The position numbers and the translations under genes are program-made. Below, piece by piece: positions 55,397 through 63,441 of a stretch of DNA of 64,000 nt. Source of the DNA: Limnobacter parvus (GTDB taxonomy: Bacteria > Pseudomonadota > Gammaproteobacteria > Burkholderiales > Burkholderiaceae_B); the NCBI RefSeq assembly GCF_024623725.1, contig NZ_JANKHG010000001.1:248001-312000 (forward strand), given 5' to 3'. A model generated the notes under the pieces. The model ran no database searches, was not told the DNA's origin, and worked only from the letters and a program-made list of their open reading frames with translations. How positions within the stretch are numbered: position 1 is the first letter of the stretch; each line of letters starts with the position of its first letter.

Positions 55397-56649
55397 ACAG
55401 CCCCTCCTACGATACTGTCAGCCTCATTCACCCTTAGCTCACCAGAAATTAGCTTTGGTAACAATAGATCCCTTATTGTGGCCAGTGATTTGTTTTCCAG
55501 AACATTGGCCTGAATAGTTGTAAGCATCGGGCGCACAACTTCGTTGAAAGCATTTACAACAGCCTCATCGGGCAGGGCAATCGAGTAGCGACTCAAAGCA
55601 TCCCAACTTGTACGCGGCATTTTAGTGCCATTCGAGGTTTGGTCGGTATAAGCAACGAATTCGTCACTAGCCACGCACATCATAACAAAGGCATCCCATT
55701 CCTTTGCCCTCGGCGCCAAGACAAGTATATCGGTTGAACAAATACCATCTATTGGAGCAATACCAACTTTGTGAAAATAGGGACGTAACTTGCCAAATAG
55801 GATCTCGCCTTTGGAAAAACGTGACTTGTTGCTGGCAACAATACTCGCACTATCCCAATTTGATAGGGCAATGCAACGCCGTGGTAAATGCTCTAACCCG
55901 ATATATGGTGTCTCAGGTGATACATCGGCCGGCATAACTACTTTATTACGCGATTCTGCAATGTCCCCAAGTTTCCCAGCGATCCACCCACGAGGAGTCC
56001 CCCCATCATCTATAGAAGCAGGGAATCGGGACAAAATCTCAGCGGTGATACAGCGCGAATTTAGGCCACTAGCCTTTGTGCGTACCGGACCAAAATCGAC
56101 AAACCAGTCCTTGTATAGTGTCCTCGCGATGTCTTCTAGCGTTCTGTTGACTAGACAGTTGGAGGCAATCCGATTGTCCAAAGACGAGAGAACCTCGGCA
56201 ATAGACTTACGCGTTTTAATATCGATATCAGGAAACTCGAAATCAGCCAGCGCTTGCCAAGATACACGCTGACGGCCTGACGTTCCTTCCATACGACCTT
56301 TGGCAAAAGCCCTAAATTCCGGCAATCGAGTAAGGTAGTAAACAAAATCGGTATCATGGCCCTTGTCCTTAGCTGCCATGACGATGAACTCGGTTGACCC
56401 ATGTCCAACGGAGCTATCGGGCAGTCCACTTACTCTCACAGTTTTCCCGTTCTCCAGACAAGGTGTTATTCGAGCAAACAAGATATCCCCGTTGGAAAAC
56501 TTGCTACCGCCACCGGAGAACTCACGATGTCCAATACGGGTAATATCTCGGCCACCTTCCGGTAAATCGGCCATCTCTATAAACGGTGCAAATATTCCTT
56601 TTTCCAAAGGCCGCCTTGGATTGAAATCGACTAAGTCGGATAACTTCAC
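55393..56649 (-). CDS. hsdS: Type I restriction specificity subunit S
   Basis: A 418-residue HsdS with two target-recognition domains (about 1-160 and 205-370), each followed by a helical spacer ([20 protein letters not shown] and [20 protein letters not shown]). It decides the bipartite DNA sequence recognised by the methylase and nuclease. The start is GTG at 56649, overlapping the hsdM stop (GTGA). Confidence 0.88.
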   Translation of the reverse strand: MKLSDLVDFNPRRPLEKGIFAPFIEMADLPEGGRDITRIGHREFSGGGSKFSNGDILFARITPCLENGKTVRVSGLPDSSVGHGSTEFIVMAAKDKGHDTDFVYYLTRLPEFRAFAKGRMEGTSGRQRVSWQALADFEFPDIDIKTRKSIAEVLSSLDNRIASNCLVNRTLEDIARTLYKDWFVDFGPVRTKASGLNSRCITAEILSRFPASIDDGGTPRGWIAGKLGDIAESRNKVVMPADVSPETPYIGLEHLPRRCIALSNWDSASIVASNKSRFSKGEILFGKLRPYFHKVGIAPIDGICSTDILVLAPRAKEWDAFVMMCVASDEFVAYTDQTSNGTKMPRTSWDALSRYSIALPDEAVVNAFNEVVRPMLTTIQANVLENKSLATIRDLLLPKLISGELRVNEADSIVGGAV

Positions 56650-58241
56650 TTGATGTCCTCCCCAATGGGAAAACCAACCAGTCGCAATTTCTCACGCACC
56701 GTTTGTTCGTTCTCCTTGGACTCGGCCAATTGCTCACTGAGTGTAATAGTGAGACGCCCCATCCTCGCGGCTAACGACTCGCTGCCTTCTGCTATTTCCT
56801 CAATACCAACAAAACGACCTGGTGTCAAAATATAACCCTGCTCGCGAATTGCATCCAACGAGGCCGACTTACAGAAACCAGAAATATCCCGGTAGGCTCC
56901 CCCCTCAGACTCGCCGCGCCACGCGTGATAAGTTTCAGCAATTTTCTGAATATCTGCGTCTAAGAACTCTCGTCGCGTCCGATCAACTAGCACTCCGAGT
57001 CTACGCGCATCGATGAACAGCACCTCTCCGCGCCTGTCTCGCCAACCATTTCCGGGATTTTTATTGCGAGCAAGAAACCAGAGACAAGCAGGAATCTGGG
57101 TCGAGTAAAAAAACTGCCCTGGTAAGGCCACCATACAATCGACAACATCCTTCTCAATCATTTCGCGTCGAATGTCGCCTTCACCGGACTGCATCGATGA
57201 CATCGATCCGTTAGCTAGAACGACTCCAGCCGTACCATTTGGCGAAAGATGATGGATGATGTGTTGCAGCCAAGCATAGTTAGCATTGCCCGCGGGCGGC
57301 ACACCGAACTTCCAACGCACATCCTCTCGTAGTCGGTCTCCCCCCCAATCCGAAATATTAAATGGCGGATTGGCGAGAATATAGTCCGCCTTCATCGGTG
57401 CGCCATCGCTACCGCGCTGGGCGGCAAATTCATCTTTGTGGAAGCTACCTTCATTGTTCCAGAAAATTTTTGAGTCGATGCCGCGTACAGCCAGGTTCAT
57501 TTTGGCGAGCCTCCATGTCGTGTAATTAGACTCTTGCCCGTAAACGGCAATGTCGCCAAGGCGGCCACCGTGTTCTTTAACGAATTTTTCTGATTGCACA
57601 AACATTCCACCAGATCCACAACACGGGTCATAGATACGCCCTGAATAAGGTTCCAGCATTTCAACCATTAGCCTAACCACCGAACGTGGGGTGTAAAACT
57701 CGCCGCCACGCTTGCCCTCGGCACCAGCAAATTGGCCAAGGAAATATTCGTATACCCGCCCTAGAATGTCTTTAGAGCGCCCGCCTTCCTCGTTGAGTGC
57801 AATGCCTGAAATAAGGTCAATCAGCTCGCCTAGCATCACCTTGTTAAGTGCAGGCCTGGCGTAATCCTTGGCCAGCACTCCCTTGAGCGACTCGTTATCC
57901 TTCTCGATGGCGCGCATTGCGTCGTCGATCAAGGTGCCGATTGTGGGCAGCTTGGCGTTGGCCTGCAGGTGCGACCAGCGCGCCTCCTTTGGCACCCAGA
58001 ACACGTTGTCGGCGAGGTACTCGTCCTTATCCTCTGCGGCTAAAGCATCTTCGGCCAGCAGGGCCTTGTGCTTAGCCTCAAAGGCATCGGAAATGTATTT
58101 CAGAAAGATGAGACCAAGTGCGACGTGTTTGTAGTCGCTGGGTTCCATATTACCGCGCAGCTTGTCGGCAGTTCTGAAAAGGTCCGCCTCAAAACCTAAG
58201 TCTCCCCCGTTAGCATTTTTAAGGTTGTCATTTTTTGTCAT
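56646..58241 (-). CDS. hsdM: Type I DNA methyltransferase subunit M
   Basis: A 531-residue N6-adenine methylase. SAM motif [17 protein letters not shown] and catalytic NPPF ([15 protein letters not shown]) are present, after the usual N-terminal helical domain ([19 protein letters not shown]). ATG 58241 is preferred over the longer frame because AGGA lies 10 bases upstream and residue 1 then fits the family ([11 protein letters not shown]). It follows the WYL regulator by 7 bases. Confidence 0.9.
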   Translation of the reverse strand: MTKNDNLKNANGGDLGFEADLFRTADKLRGNMEPSDYKHVALGLIFLKYISDAFEAKHKALLAEDALAAEDKDEYLADNVFWVPKEARWSHLQANAKLPTIGTLIDDAMRAIEKDNESLKGVLAKDYARPALNKVMLGELIDLISGIALNEEGGRSKDILGRVYEYFLGQFAGAEGKRGGEFYTPRSVVRLMVEMLEPYSGRIYDPCCGSGGMFVQSEKFVKEHGGRLGDIAVYGQESNYTTWRLAKMNLAVRGIDSKIFWNNEGSFHKDEFAAQRGSDGAPMKADYILANPPFNISDWGGDRLREDVRWKFGVPPAGNANYAWLQHIIHHLSPNGTAGVVLANGSMSSMQSGEGDIRREMIEKDVVDCMVALPGQFFYSTQIPACLWFLARNKNPGNGWRDRRGEVLFIDARRLGVLVDRTRREFLDADIQKIAETYHAWRGESEGGAYRDISGFCKSASLDAIREQGYILTPGRFVGIEEIAEGSESLAARMGRLTITLSEQLAESKENEQTVREKLRLVGFPIGEDIK

Positions 58242-58248
58242 TCTGTTG

Positions 58249-59157
58249 TTATCCTTTGCGTGATGTCTTTGCTGTCTGGGCCTCATACCCAGGAGCAAGC
58301 TTAGCGTTTTCAACACCATAAAGAGGTTGAGGATCGTTGAGCCATAGGCGGTAATGTTCTTCCTTAAGACGGTGATCTGGCGAGCAGTCTACGCCCCAGC
58401 GCAACAGCATATAACCCACCACCGCTGCACGCACATGCATCCTGATTGAGTCCCCTATCATCCCATAATCCATCTTGATAACTTCAGGGCGTTCTAATCG
58501 AGGGTGAGGCACAAAGTTCAACTCGACTATGCGTGTCCACTGTATGTCGCTATCTGGTAGTTCCCAGGACAGTGACTCCTCATCAAGAAGAGCAGTCGAT
58601 TCGATACGTGTCACAACGAAGTCCCTGAACTCGCGACTCTTCCTATCGAATGCACGTACGTGCCAGCGTAGGCCAGTATCCACCAGCGCAAAGGGCACGA
58701 TGACTCTCTCAGATTCACCACTACTAAGCGAGTGGTAACGAATTGCCACTGGTCGCTTCGCGTGGATCGCTCGACAGACCGGTGCAAGAACATCCATCCT
58801 AGGATTGCTTAACGCTGTTGGTGACTCGCAGGGCAATGGCGGCTGCGTCTGGCCGCTCTGACCATCGCCAAAGCCCTGGGCCAGTACCGACAACACCCGC
58901 TTAGCTGGGTGATCAAACAGCGGAGAAAACGCCTGCCCTATTCGATAGATCTTGTTACTGCCGTCAAAGGTGATATTTTTCGGCGCGATTTCACGGTACA
59001 ACGCCAAATCGCGAGTGGCCCCAGCCGGTGCGGAGCCGAAGCGTTCCATTAGATCTCTACGACCAACATCACCAAAAAAGTAGAGTCGAAAATCGATATG
59101 GGCCAGACGCTCACGCTGGGTAGGAGTCAAGTTTGCGAGCTTTTGAGGTTGGGACAC
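58249..59157 (-). CDS. WYL-domain regulator (BrxR/CapW-like)
   Basis: A 302-residue regulator: N-terminal winged helix ([20 protein letters not shown], then DLMERFGSA), a WYL domain near 135-205 ([20 protein letters not shown] then [17 protein letters not shown]) and a C-terminal WCX-like part. Proteins of this layout (BrxR, CapW) repress phage-defence operons and respond to a ligand through the WYL fold. It is the first gene of the restriction operon. A 21-bp palindrome at 59221-59241 lies 64 bases upstream. Confidence 0.8.
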   Translation of the reverse strand: MSQPQKLANLTPTQRERLAHIDFRLYFFGDVGRRDLMERFGSAPAGATRDLALYREIAPKNITFDGSNKIYRIGQAFSPLFDHPAKRVLSVLAQGFGDGQSGQTQPPLPCESPTALSNPRMDVLAPVCRAIHAKRPVAIRYHSLSSGESERVIVPFALVDTGLRWHVRAFDRKSREFRDFVVTRIESTALLDEESLSWELPDSDIQWTRIVELNFVPHPRLERPEVIKMDYGMIGDSIRMHVRAAVVGYMLLRWGVDCSPDHRLKEEHYRLWLNDPQPLYGVENAKLAPGYEAQTAKTSRKG

Positions 59158-59220
59158 CCGAAACTCCCAAAATAAGGGAACAAAACGATATCTCTGACTT
59201 TACGAGAACCGGGACGAACG

Positions 59221-59241
59221 ATCTAATCAAATTGATTAGAT
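59221..59241. promoter_or_regulatory. Palindromic operator upstream of the WYL/restriction operon
   Basis: ATCTAATCAA and TTGATTAGAT are perfect inverted halves around a single A. Two direct repeats of the form GATCRAGTTGA follow at about 59262-59284. The likely ligand is the WYL regulator, acting as an autorepressor. The rest of the gap from 59158 to 59394 shows no gene. Confidence 0.65.
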
Positions 59242-59394
59242 TATGCGGTTTATCTTGACTCAGATCAAGTTGAGATCGAGTTGAATAGATTGAACCCTGA
59301 TCAGAATGGGTGGAGGCAATCGTATTTGGGAGGTATCGACGTCAAAACTTGCTCTTAACACTACTGACACTGGTTAAAAACCCGACCCAATGTT

Positions 59395-59460
59395 GTTTTC
59401 GACTTTAATGTTTTGTTTTCGACTTTAATAGCCAGTTTTCGACTTTAATAGTTCAGAACA
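59395..59460. repeat. Right transposon end with three putative TnsB sites
   Basis: GTTTTCGACTTTA occurs at 59395-59407, 59415-59427 and 59435-59447, exactly every 20 bases, and the element ends with ACA at 59460. Tight packing of sites is the pattern of the Tn7 right end. The terminal 27 bases are inverted relative to 35556-35582. Confidence 0.9.
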
Positions 59461-59465
59461 GCTTT
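59461..59465. repeat. Target-site duplication, right copy (GCTTT)
   Basis: Same five bases as 35551-35555, directly after the right ACA end. Confidence 0.93.
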
Positions 59466-59470
59466 ATCGC

Positions 59471-59499
59471 GGAACTTTCCACCCCCTTAGCACTCATAA
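59471..59499 (+). promoter_or_regulatory. Putative sigma-E promoter of rpoH
   Basis: GGAACTT (59471-59477), 16 bases, then TCATAA (59494-59499) match the sigma-E pattern GGAACTT-N16-TCTGA and the spacing of the E. coli rpoH P3 promoter. The -10 element lies inside the CIRCE sequence. The transposon end is only 10 bases upstream, so the promoter is native and intact. Confidence 0.55.
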
Positions 59500-59513
59500 A
59501 CGAAGAGTGCTAA
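59487..59513. promoter_or_regulatory. CIRCE element (HrcA operator)
   Basis: TTAGCACTC, nine bases, then GAGTGCTAA: a perfect match to the CIRCE consensus. HrcA bound here would block the overlapping promoter until heat shock. The element ends 43 bases before the rpoH start. The last TAA is also the predicted original stop of the HprK-PqqD gene before transposition. Confidence 0.93.
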
Positions 59514-59556
59514 AATTAAATGGAATTTGGTTCATTTATCGGAGAACACCGCAAAT

Positions 59557-60495
59557 ATGACCACAGCAGCATTAACACTTGCTAACACCCGCGCCATTGG
59601 CAGCAGCCTGGCTGTGCGCGACCCTTGGGCACTGGTGGCCCGCGGGCCGCTTGGCAACCTTGATGCCTATATTTCAGCTACCCACCAAATCCCAATGCTT
59701 ACGCCCGAGGAAGAAGTGGAGCTTGGCGAACGCCTGCAACGCGACAACGACCTTGAAGCCGCCCGCCGCCTTGTGCTTAGCCACCTGCGTTTGGTAGTGG
59801 CCGTGGCCCGCCAGTACCTGGGCTACGGTTTGCCCCATGCCGACCTGATTCAGGAAGGCAATATTGGCCTGATGAAAGCCGTTAAGCGATTTGACACCAC
59901 CCGTGGCGTGCGCCTGGTCAGCTTTGCCCTGCACTGGATCAAGGCTGAAATTCACGAGTACATTATTCGCAACTGGCGTATGGTCAAAATGATCACCACC
60001 AAGGCGCACCGCAAGCTGTTTTTCAACCTGAACAGCTTCAAAAAGTATGGCCAAACCCTGTCGCCCGACCAAATCAGCGAAGTGGCCACCGAACTGAACG
60101 TGCGCCCTGAAGATGTCTCAGACATGGAACGCCGCATGGCGGGCCATGAATTCAGCCTGGACCCGATTATTGATGTGGATGGCGAGGAAAGCAGCTACAA
60201 CCCCGCCCGCTACCTGACCGCCGAAGGCGCCGAACCCACCGAGGTGCTGGAAGACGCCAACAACGAGCGCTTGCACACCGAGGGCCTGGACCTTGCGCTT
60301 TCCAGCCTCGATGAACGCAGCCAACGCATTATTTCCAGCCGTTGGTTGGCTGGCGACCAAGCCAAAACCCTGCATGATCTGGCCGCCGAGCTGGGTGTGT
60401 CGGCGGAACGGGTTCGCCAAATCGAAACTCAGGCCATGAAGAAAATGAAAACCGCCCTTTTGAAATACGAGAATGGCGAGGCTTTAACAAGCTAA
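59557..60495 (+). CDS. rpoH: RNA polymerase sigma-32 factor
   Basis: A 312-residue heat-shock sigma factor. Region 2 (LIQEGNIGLMKAVKRFDTTR and FALHWIKAEIHEYIIRNWRM), the RpoH box HRKLFFNLNS and region 4.2 (TLHDLAAELGVSAERVRQIE) are all present. ATG 59557 is preferred to the TTG at 59527; GGAG lies 12 bases upstream. A CIRCE and a sigma-E-like promoter precede it, and a strong terminator follows. Confidence 0.93.
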   Translation: MTTAALTLANTRAIGSSLAVRDPWALVARGPLGNLDAYISATHQIPMLTPEEEVELGERLQRDNDLEAARRLVLSHLRLVVAVARQYLGYGLPHADLIQEGNIGLMKAVKRFDTTRGVRLVSFALHWIKAEIHEYIIRNWRMVKMITTKAHRKLFFNLNSFKKYGQTLSPDQISEVATELNVRPEDVSDMERRMAGHEFSLDPIIDVDGEESSYNPARYLTAEGAEPTEVLEDANNERLHTEGLDLALSSLDERSQRIISSRWLAGDQAKTLHDLAAELGVSAERVRQIETQAMKKMKTALLKYENGEALTS

Positions 60496-60528
60496 GTAAT
60501 CATTTTGGGTGAAAACTGACTACACTAA

Positions 60529-60552
60529 GGGCTTGGAAACAAGCCCTTTTTT
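60529..60552 (+). terminator. Rho-independent terminator of rpoH
   Basis: GGGCTTG and CAAGCCC form a perfect stem with a GAAA loop, followed by six T. The next gene starts directly after the T-run. Confidence 0.9.
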
Positions 60553-61233
60553 ATGATGATTGAAGTTCACCACCTGGAACATTCACGCTCGCAACGCATT
60601 ATTTGGCTGCTCGAAGAACTCGGCTTGCCCTACAAGGTAACCCGCTATGCCCGTGATGCAAAAACCTACCTGGCTCCACCCGAGTTGCTGAAAATTCACC
60701 CCTTGGGCAAGTCGCCAGTGATTACTGACGGCGACATTACCGTGGCAGAAAGTGGTGCAATTGTTGAATACCTGATCGACAAAGCAGGCGGCAACCTAAG
60801 GCCTGCAGCGGGCACCCAGGCGCACCGCGATTACACCTACTGGATGCACTTTGCTGAAGGCACGGCCATGCCACCATTGGTCATGACGCTGGTATTCAAC
60901 AAAATTGAAAATGCGCCAGTGCCTGCGCTGCTAAAGCCAATTGTGCTGCCGATTGCGCGCGGCATTTCCAAGCAGGTTAAAACCAGCTTTATTAACCCAA
61001 ACCTTGAAAAACAGTTTGCCTACATTGAAAGTGTACTGGCCAAAAACGAGTGGTTTTGCGGCAATGAAATGACAGGTGCCGACTTCATGATGAGCTTTCC
61101 GCTGGAAGCAGCCATTAGCCGCGCAGAAGCTATTGGCAGCATGCCCAGAATAACAGCGTATGTGAAACGCATACATGCCATGCCCAGTTACAAGAAAGCA
61201 CTGGAAGTAGGCGGCCCCTACAACTATGCCTAA
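60553..61233 (+). CDS. Glutathione S-transferase family protein
   Basis: A 226-residue GST. The thioredoxin-like N-terminal domain has SRSQRIIWLLEELGLPYKV (catalytic Ser region) and the cis-Pro/glutathione site GKSPVITDGDITVAESGAIV. The all-helical C-terminal domain contains WFCGNEMTGADFMMSFPLEA. It would conjugate or reduce with glutathione in the cytoplasm; the substrate is unknown. A second ATG at 60556 is equally possible. Confidence 0.87.
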   Translation: MMIEVHHLEHSRSQRIIWLLEELGLPYKVTRYARDAKTYLAPPELLKIHPLGKSPVITDGDITVAESGAIVEYLIDKAGGNLRPAAGTQAHRDYTYWMHFAEGTAMPPLVMTLVFNKIENAPVPALLKPIVLPIARGISKQVKTSFINPNLEKQFAYIESVLAKNEWFCGNEMTGADFMMSFPLEAAISRAEAIGSMPRITAYVKRIHAMPSYKKALEVGGPYNYA

Positions 61234-61238
61234 GCACC

Positions 61239-61964
61239 ATGAACACAAACACTGTTTCGATTGAACAACAAGCCAATGTGACTGCCGTCAGCGGCAATGT
61301 GCAGCTGATTCGCGATGGCTTTTTTCTGCCGGCCCAGGTCGGCATGGCGCTGCTGCCAGGCGACCGGGTAGTTAGCGACATTAATGCAAAAGCAGTAATT
61401 CAATTTACTGGTGTAAATGACGCGTTGGTAATTGAAAAGGGCGCAGCAGCCACTTTCAATCTTGAAGTGGTTGAAATGGATGAAGCACCGCAGTGGATAG
61501 CCACTGAACTTTACGGGCAAGGGGTGTACTTCGACAGCCAGGCTGCAGTTAACACTGCACAGGCCGGCGAAGAAGCGCCCAACTTGTTTGGTCTGTTTGG
61601 TTCGGGCAGCGGTACAAGCAGCGCTGGCGAGTCAACCGGCTACCCAGTGCTTGAAAGTGTGCTGGCGCTGGGCGCCACTGCTGCGGTATTTAGCGACAAC
61701 GACGACAACCCACCCGCAACGAGCACCACCAACGAATCAAACGCTGGGGAAACCACCAACCCACCCCCGGCAGGCACACCCCAACCCCCCGCAGAGCCCC
61801 AGCCAGAGCCAAATCCACTTGATGGTATAATAGGACCTATAAGTGGTGCCTTGGATGGTTTGTTGGGTGCCACAGGAATTGCCTCGCCTTTGGGCACATT
61901 GGGCAATCAATCACAAACTGACATTCTTTTTTCCTCGCTCTCCAGCACTGAATCTACTCGCTGA
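61239..61964 (+). CDS. FecR-like domain protein with Pro-rich tail
   Basis: A 241-residue protein. Residues about 12-85 (VTAVSGNVQLIRDGFFLPAQ then ALLPGDRVVSDINAKAVIQF) resemble FecR-type or LapA retention-module folds. A Gly/Ser stretch, one hydrophobic segment (LESVLALGATAAVFS) and a PPP/PEP-rich linker follow. No signal peptide is visible. It starts 5 bases after the GST gene. It may be a surface-associated or truncated adhesin-like protein; function unknown. Confidence 0.6.
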   Translation: MNTNTVSIEQQANVTAVSGNVQLIRDGFFLPAQVGMALLPGDRVVSDINAKAVIQFTGVNDALVIEKGAAATFNLEVVEMDEAPQWIATELYGQGVYFDSQAAVNTAQAGEEAPNLFGLFGSGSGTSSAGESTGYPVLESVLALGATAAVFSDNDDNPPATSTTNESNAGETTNPPPAGTPQPPAEPQPEPNPLDGIIGPISGALDGLLGATGIASPLGTLGNQSQTDILFSSLSSTESTR

Positions 61965-62100
61965 GCCAACATTTCAACTCACCCACCCAAGCCATGACCC
62001 GCGTTCAACGGTAACGCAAGGTCAATTGCTTTTCTGAACTTCAAACTGTTTCATCACTTTCCAACATAGGTCTTGTTCTGCACAACGGAATAAGAAATAT

Positions 62101-62129
62101 GCATAGAACTATGCACGACAGAGTCGTGC
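62101..62129. other. Two abutting perfect hairpins
   Basis: GCATAG-AA-CTATGC (62101-62114) overlaps GCACGAC-AGA-GTCGTGC (62113-62129) by two bases, so the two structures would compete or stack. They lie 54 bases before the ATG at 62183. There is no T-run, so they are not an ordinary terminator; a role in the leader of the next gene is possible. Confidence 0.45.
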
Positions 62130-62182
62130 CGATTCACTGAATAAGATGCCTGTTAAACAGACGAGGCATGAGGAAGTATTGA

Positions 62183-62821
62183 ATGAACGAAAACAAGGCT
62201 TTTGAAATTGACTTTACTGAAGCAAAAAACATTGCAAGCCTACCCGAGCGCGTTTACCCAATTACGCAAAATGAGATTGTGCGTCTTGAAAATATTTGGG
62301 GCTTTGCAGCGCCCAATAAAAATAACAGCTTCAGCGGCCCGTGTGCTTTGGGCACCGTGCTTCACTTCCATTCAATTGGCTGGAGTCATCTGCCCAAGGA
62401 ACGCAACGGTCGCCCTGTAAATGACCCTTACATCGAAGAATTAATACGCTGGAGCCAAGCACCCGGTACGCTGGCTGGTGACATGGGCACCACGCCCGGC
62501 ATGATGCTGGCAAGCCTGAGAAAGGCGGGTCTGCGTGCACAGTGGTATTCAGGCAGTTCGGTAGAAAAGACCTTGCAGTTGATTAAGTACGAAATTGGGC
62601 AGGGACGCCCTGTCATTGTGCTGGTCAACCACAGGCAAGTGGGGCAACCCGTGAGTGTGGAGTGGCAGGTTGTTTTCAAAACCAGCAGCACCGGTATTTA
62701 CACCAAGTACTGTTCATATGCCGACGCTGAAAAAGCATGGACATTTGAGGAATTCAGCAGATGCCTTCAAATGGAAATGGAAGCACTAAGCTGTTGTGTA
62801 ATCACCGCCGAAAAAGATTAG
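62183..62821 (+). CDS. Papain-like (C39-type) fold protein, active site incomplete
   Basis: A 212-residue protein. SFSGPCALGTVLHFHSIG around residue 53 matches the nucleophile helix of C39-like peptidases. GRPVIVLVNHRQ followed by VEWQVVFK matches the region where the catalytic His usually stands in HW or HYVV, but here Gln occupies that place. It may be a non-catalytic member or use another His. AGGAAG precedes the ATG. No signal peptide is seen. It converges with the SCO1 gene with a gap of 3 bases. Confidence 0.6.
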   Translation: MNENKAFEIDFTEAKNIASLPERVYPITQNEIVRLENIWGFAAPNKNNSFSGPCALGTVLHFHSIGWSHLPKERNGRPVNDPYIEELIRWSQAPGTLAGDMGTTPGMMLASLRKAGLRAQWYSGSSVEKTLQLIKYEIGQGRPVIVLVNHRQVGQPVSVEWQVVFKTSSTGIYTKYCSYADAEKAWTFEEFSRCLQMEMEALSCCVITAEKD

Positions 62822-62824
62822 GGA

Positions 62825-63436
62825 TTATTTGCCGTCAAGGATTTGCTCGACGTCGCTGATCACAGGGGCCGAGTCGGCATTGTGGCGCACCAGCAAACGT
62901 GCCCTGCCCTGCTGGTCAAATACGTAGCTGGCCGATGTGTGGTCCATCAAGTAATTGTCCGGGGTGCTGCCCTCAACCTTTCCTGCAAACACCCGCAGGC
63001 CACTCAACAAGGGCTTCAGTTCTTCTGAAGACTGTGCGGTCAAGGCGTCAAAGGTTGGGTTGAATTGGGGCACATAACTGCGCAACAATTCAGGTGTGTC
63101 GCGTTCAGGGTCAACAGACACAAACAACACCTGCAGGTTGTCGCCTTTCTCGCCCAACTTCGTTTTTACCTCGCTCCACTGCTGCATGGTGATTGGGCAC
63201 ACGTCCGGGCAATGGGTGTAACCAAAAAACATGGCAACCACCTTGCCCTTGTAGCTTTCAATTGTGCGCTCGGTGCCAGACAAATCTTTCAATTTGAAAT
63301 TGGCCACCAGTGCTGAACCCGTAATGTCGGTATTCACAAACTGGGCTGGGCCTACATTGCATGCGGCCAACAAAACCACTGCACCCATGGCTGCCAACTT
63401 CACTGCTTTTCGAAACTGGGTAGATAAACTGCGCAT
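62825..63436 (-). CDS. SCO1/SenC copper chaperone lipoprotein
   Basis: A 203-residue thioredoxin-fold protein. A lipoprotein signal ends VVLLAACNVG. The copper-binding residues are Cys-x3-Cys in THCPDVCPITM and the His in LMDHTSASYV. SCO1 delivers copper to the CuA site of cytochrome c oxidase. ATG 63436 is chosen; longer open frame upstream overlaps ctaB in the wrong frame. It follows ctaB by 5 bases, as in many proteobacterial cox clusters. Confidence 0.9.
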   Translation of the reverse strand: MRSLSTQFRKAVKLAAMGAVVLLAACNVGPAQFVNTDITGSALVANFKLKDLSGTERTIESYKGKVVAMFFGYTHCPDVCPITMQQWSEVKTKLGEKGDNLQVLFVSVDPERDTPELLRSYVPQFNPTFDALTAQSSEELKPLLSGLRVFAGKVEGSTPDNYLMDHTSASYVFDQQGRARLLVRHNADSAPVISDVEQILDGK

Positions 63437-63441
63437 ACTGC

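Larger units (their letters stand above)
35556..59460. mobile_element. Tn7-like transposon, 23,905 bp, complete
   Basis: The ends are 27-bp inverted repeats, 35556-35582 and 59434-59460, beginning TGTTCTGAACTA and differing at one base. A 5-bp duplication (GCTTT) flanks the element. A 13-bp motif, TAAAGTCGAAAAC, occurs three times inward from each end. Core genes are tnsA, tnsB, tnsC and tniQ (46084-51413), plus a second tniQ at 43154-44284. DNA inside is more A+T-rich than outside. Cargo comprises MqsRA, a DUF433 protein, a HipA-like pair, an XRE/ImmA pair, small unknowns and a type I restriction-modification operon. No CRISPR array or Cascade gene is present, so this is not a CRISPR-associated transposon. 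Confidence 0.93.

Noticed and set aside
35556..59460. CRISPR array or Cascade/Cas12k, as in CRISPR-associated transposons
   Set aside because: No regularly spaced 25-40 bp direct repeats and no cas-like proteins were seen in or near the element.
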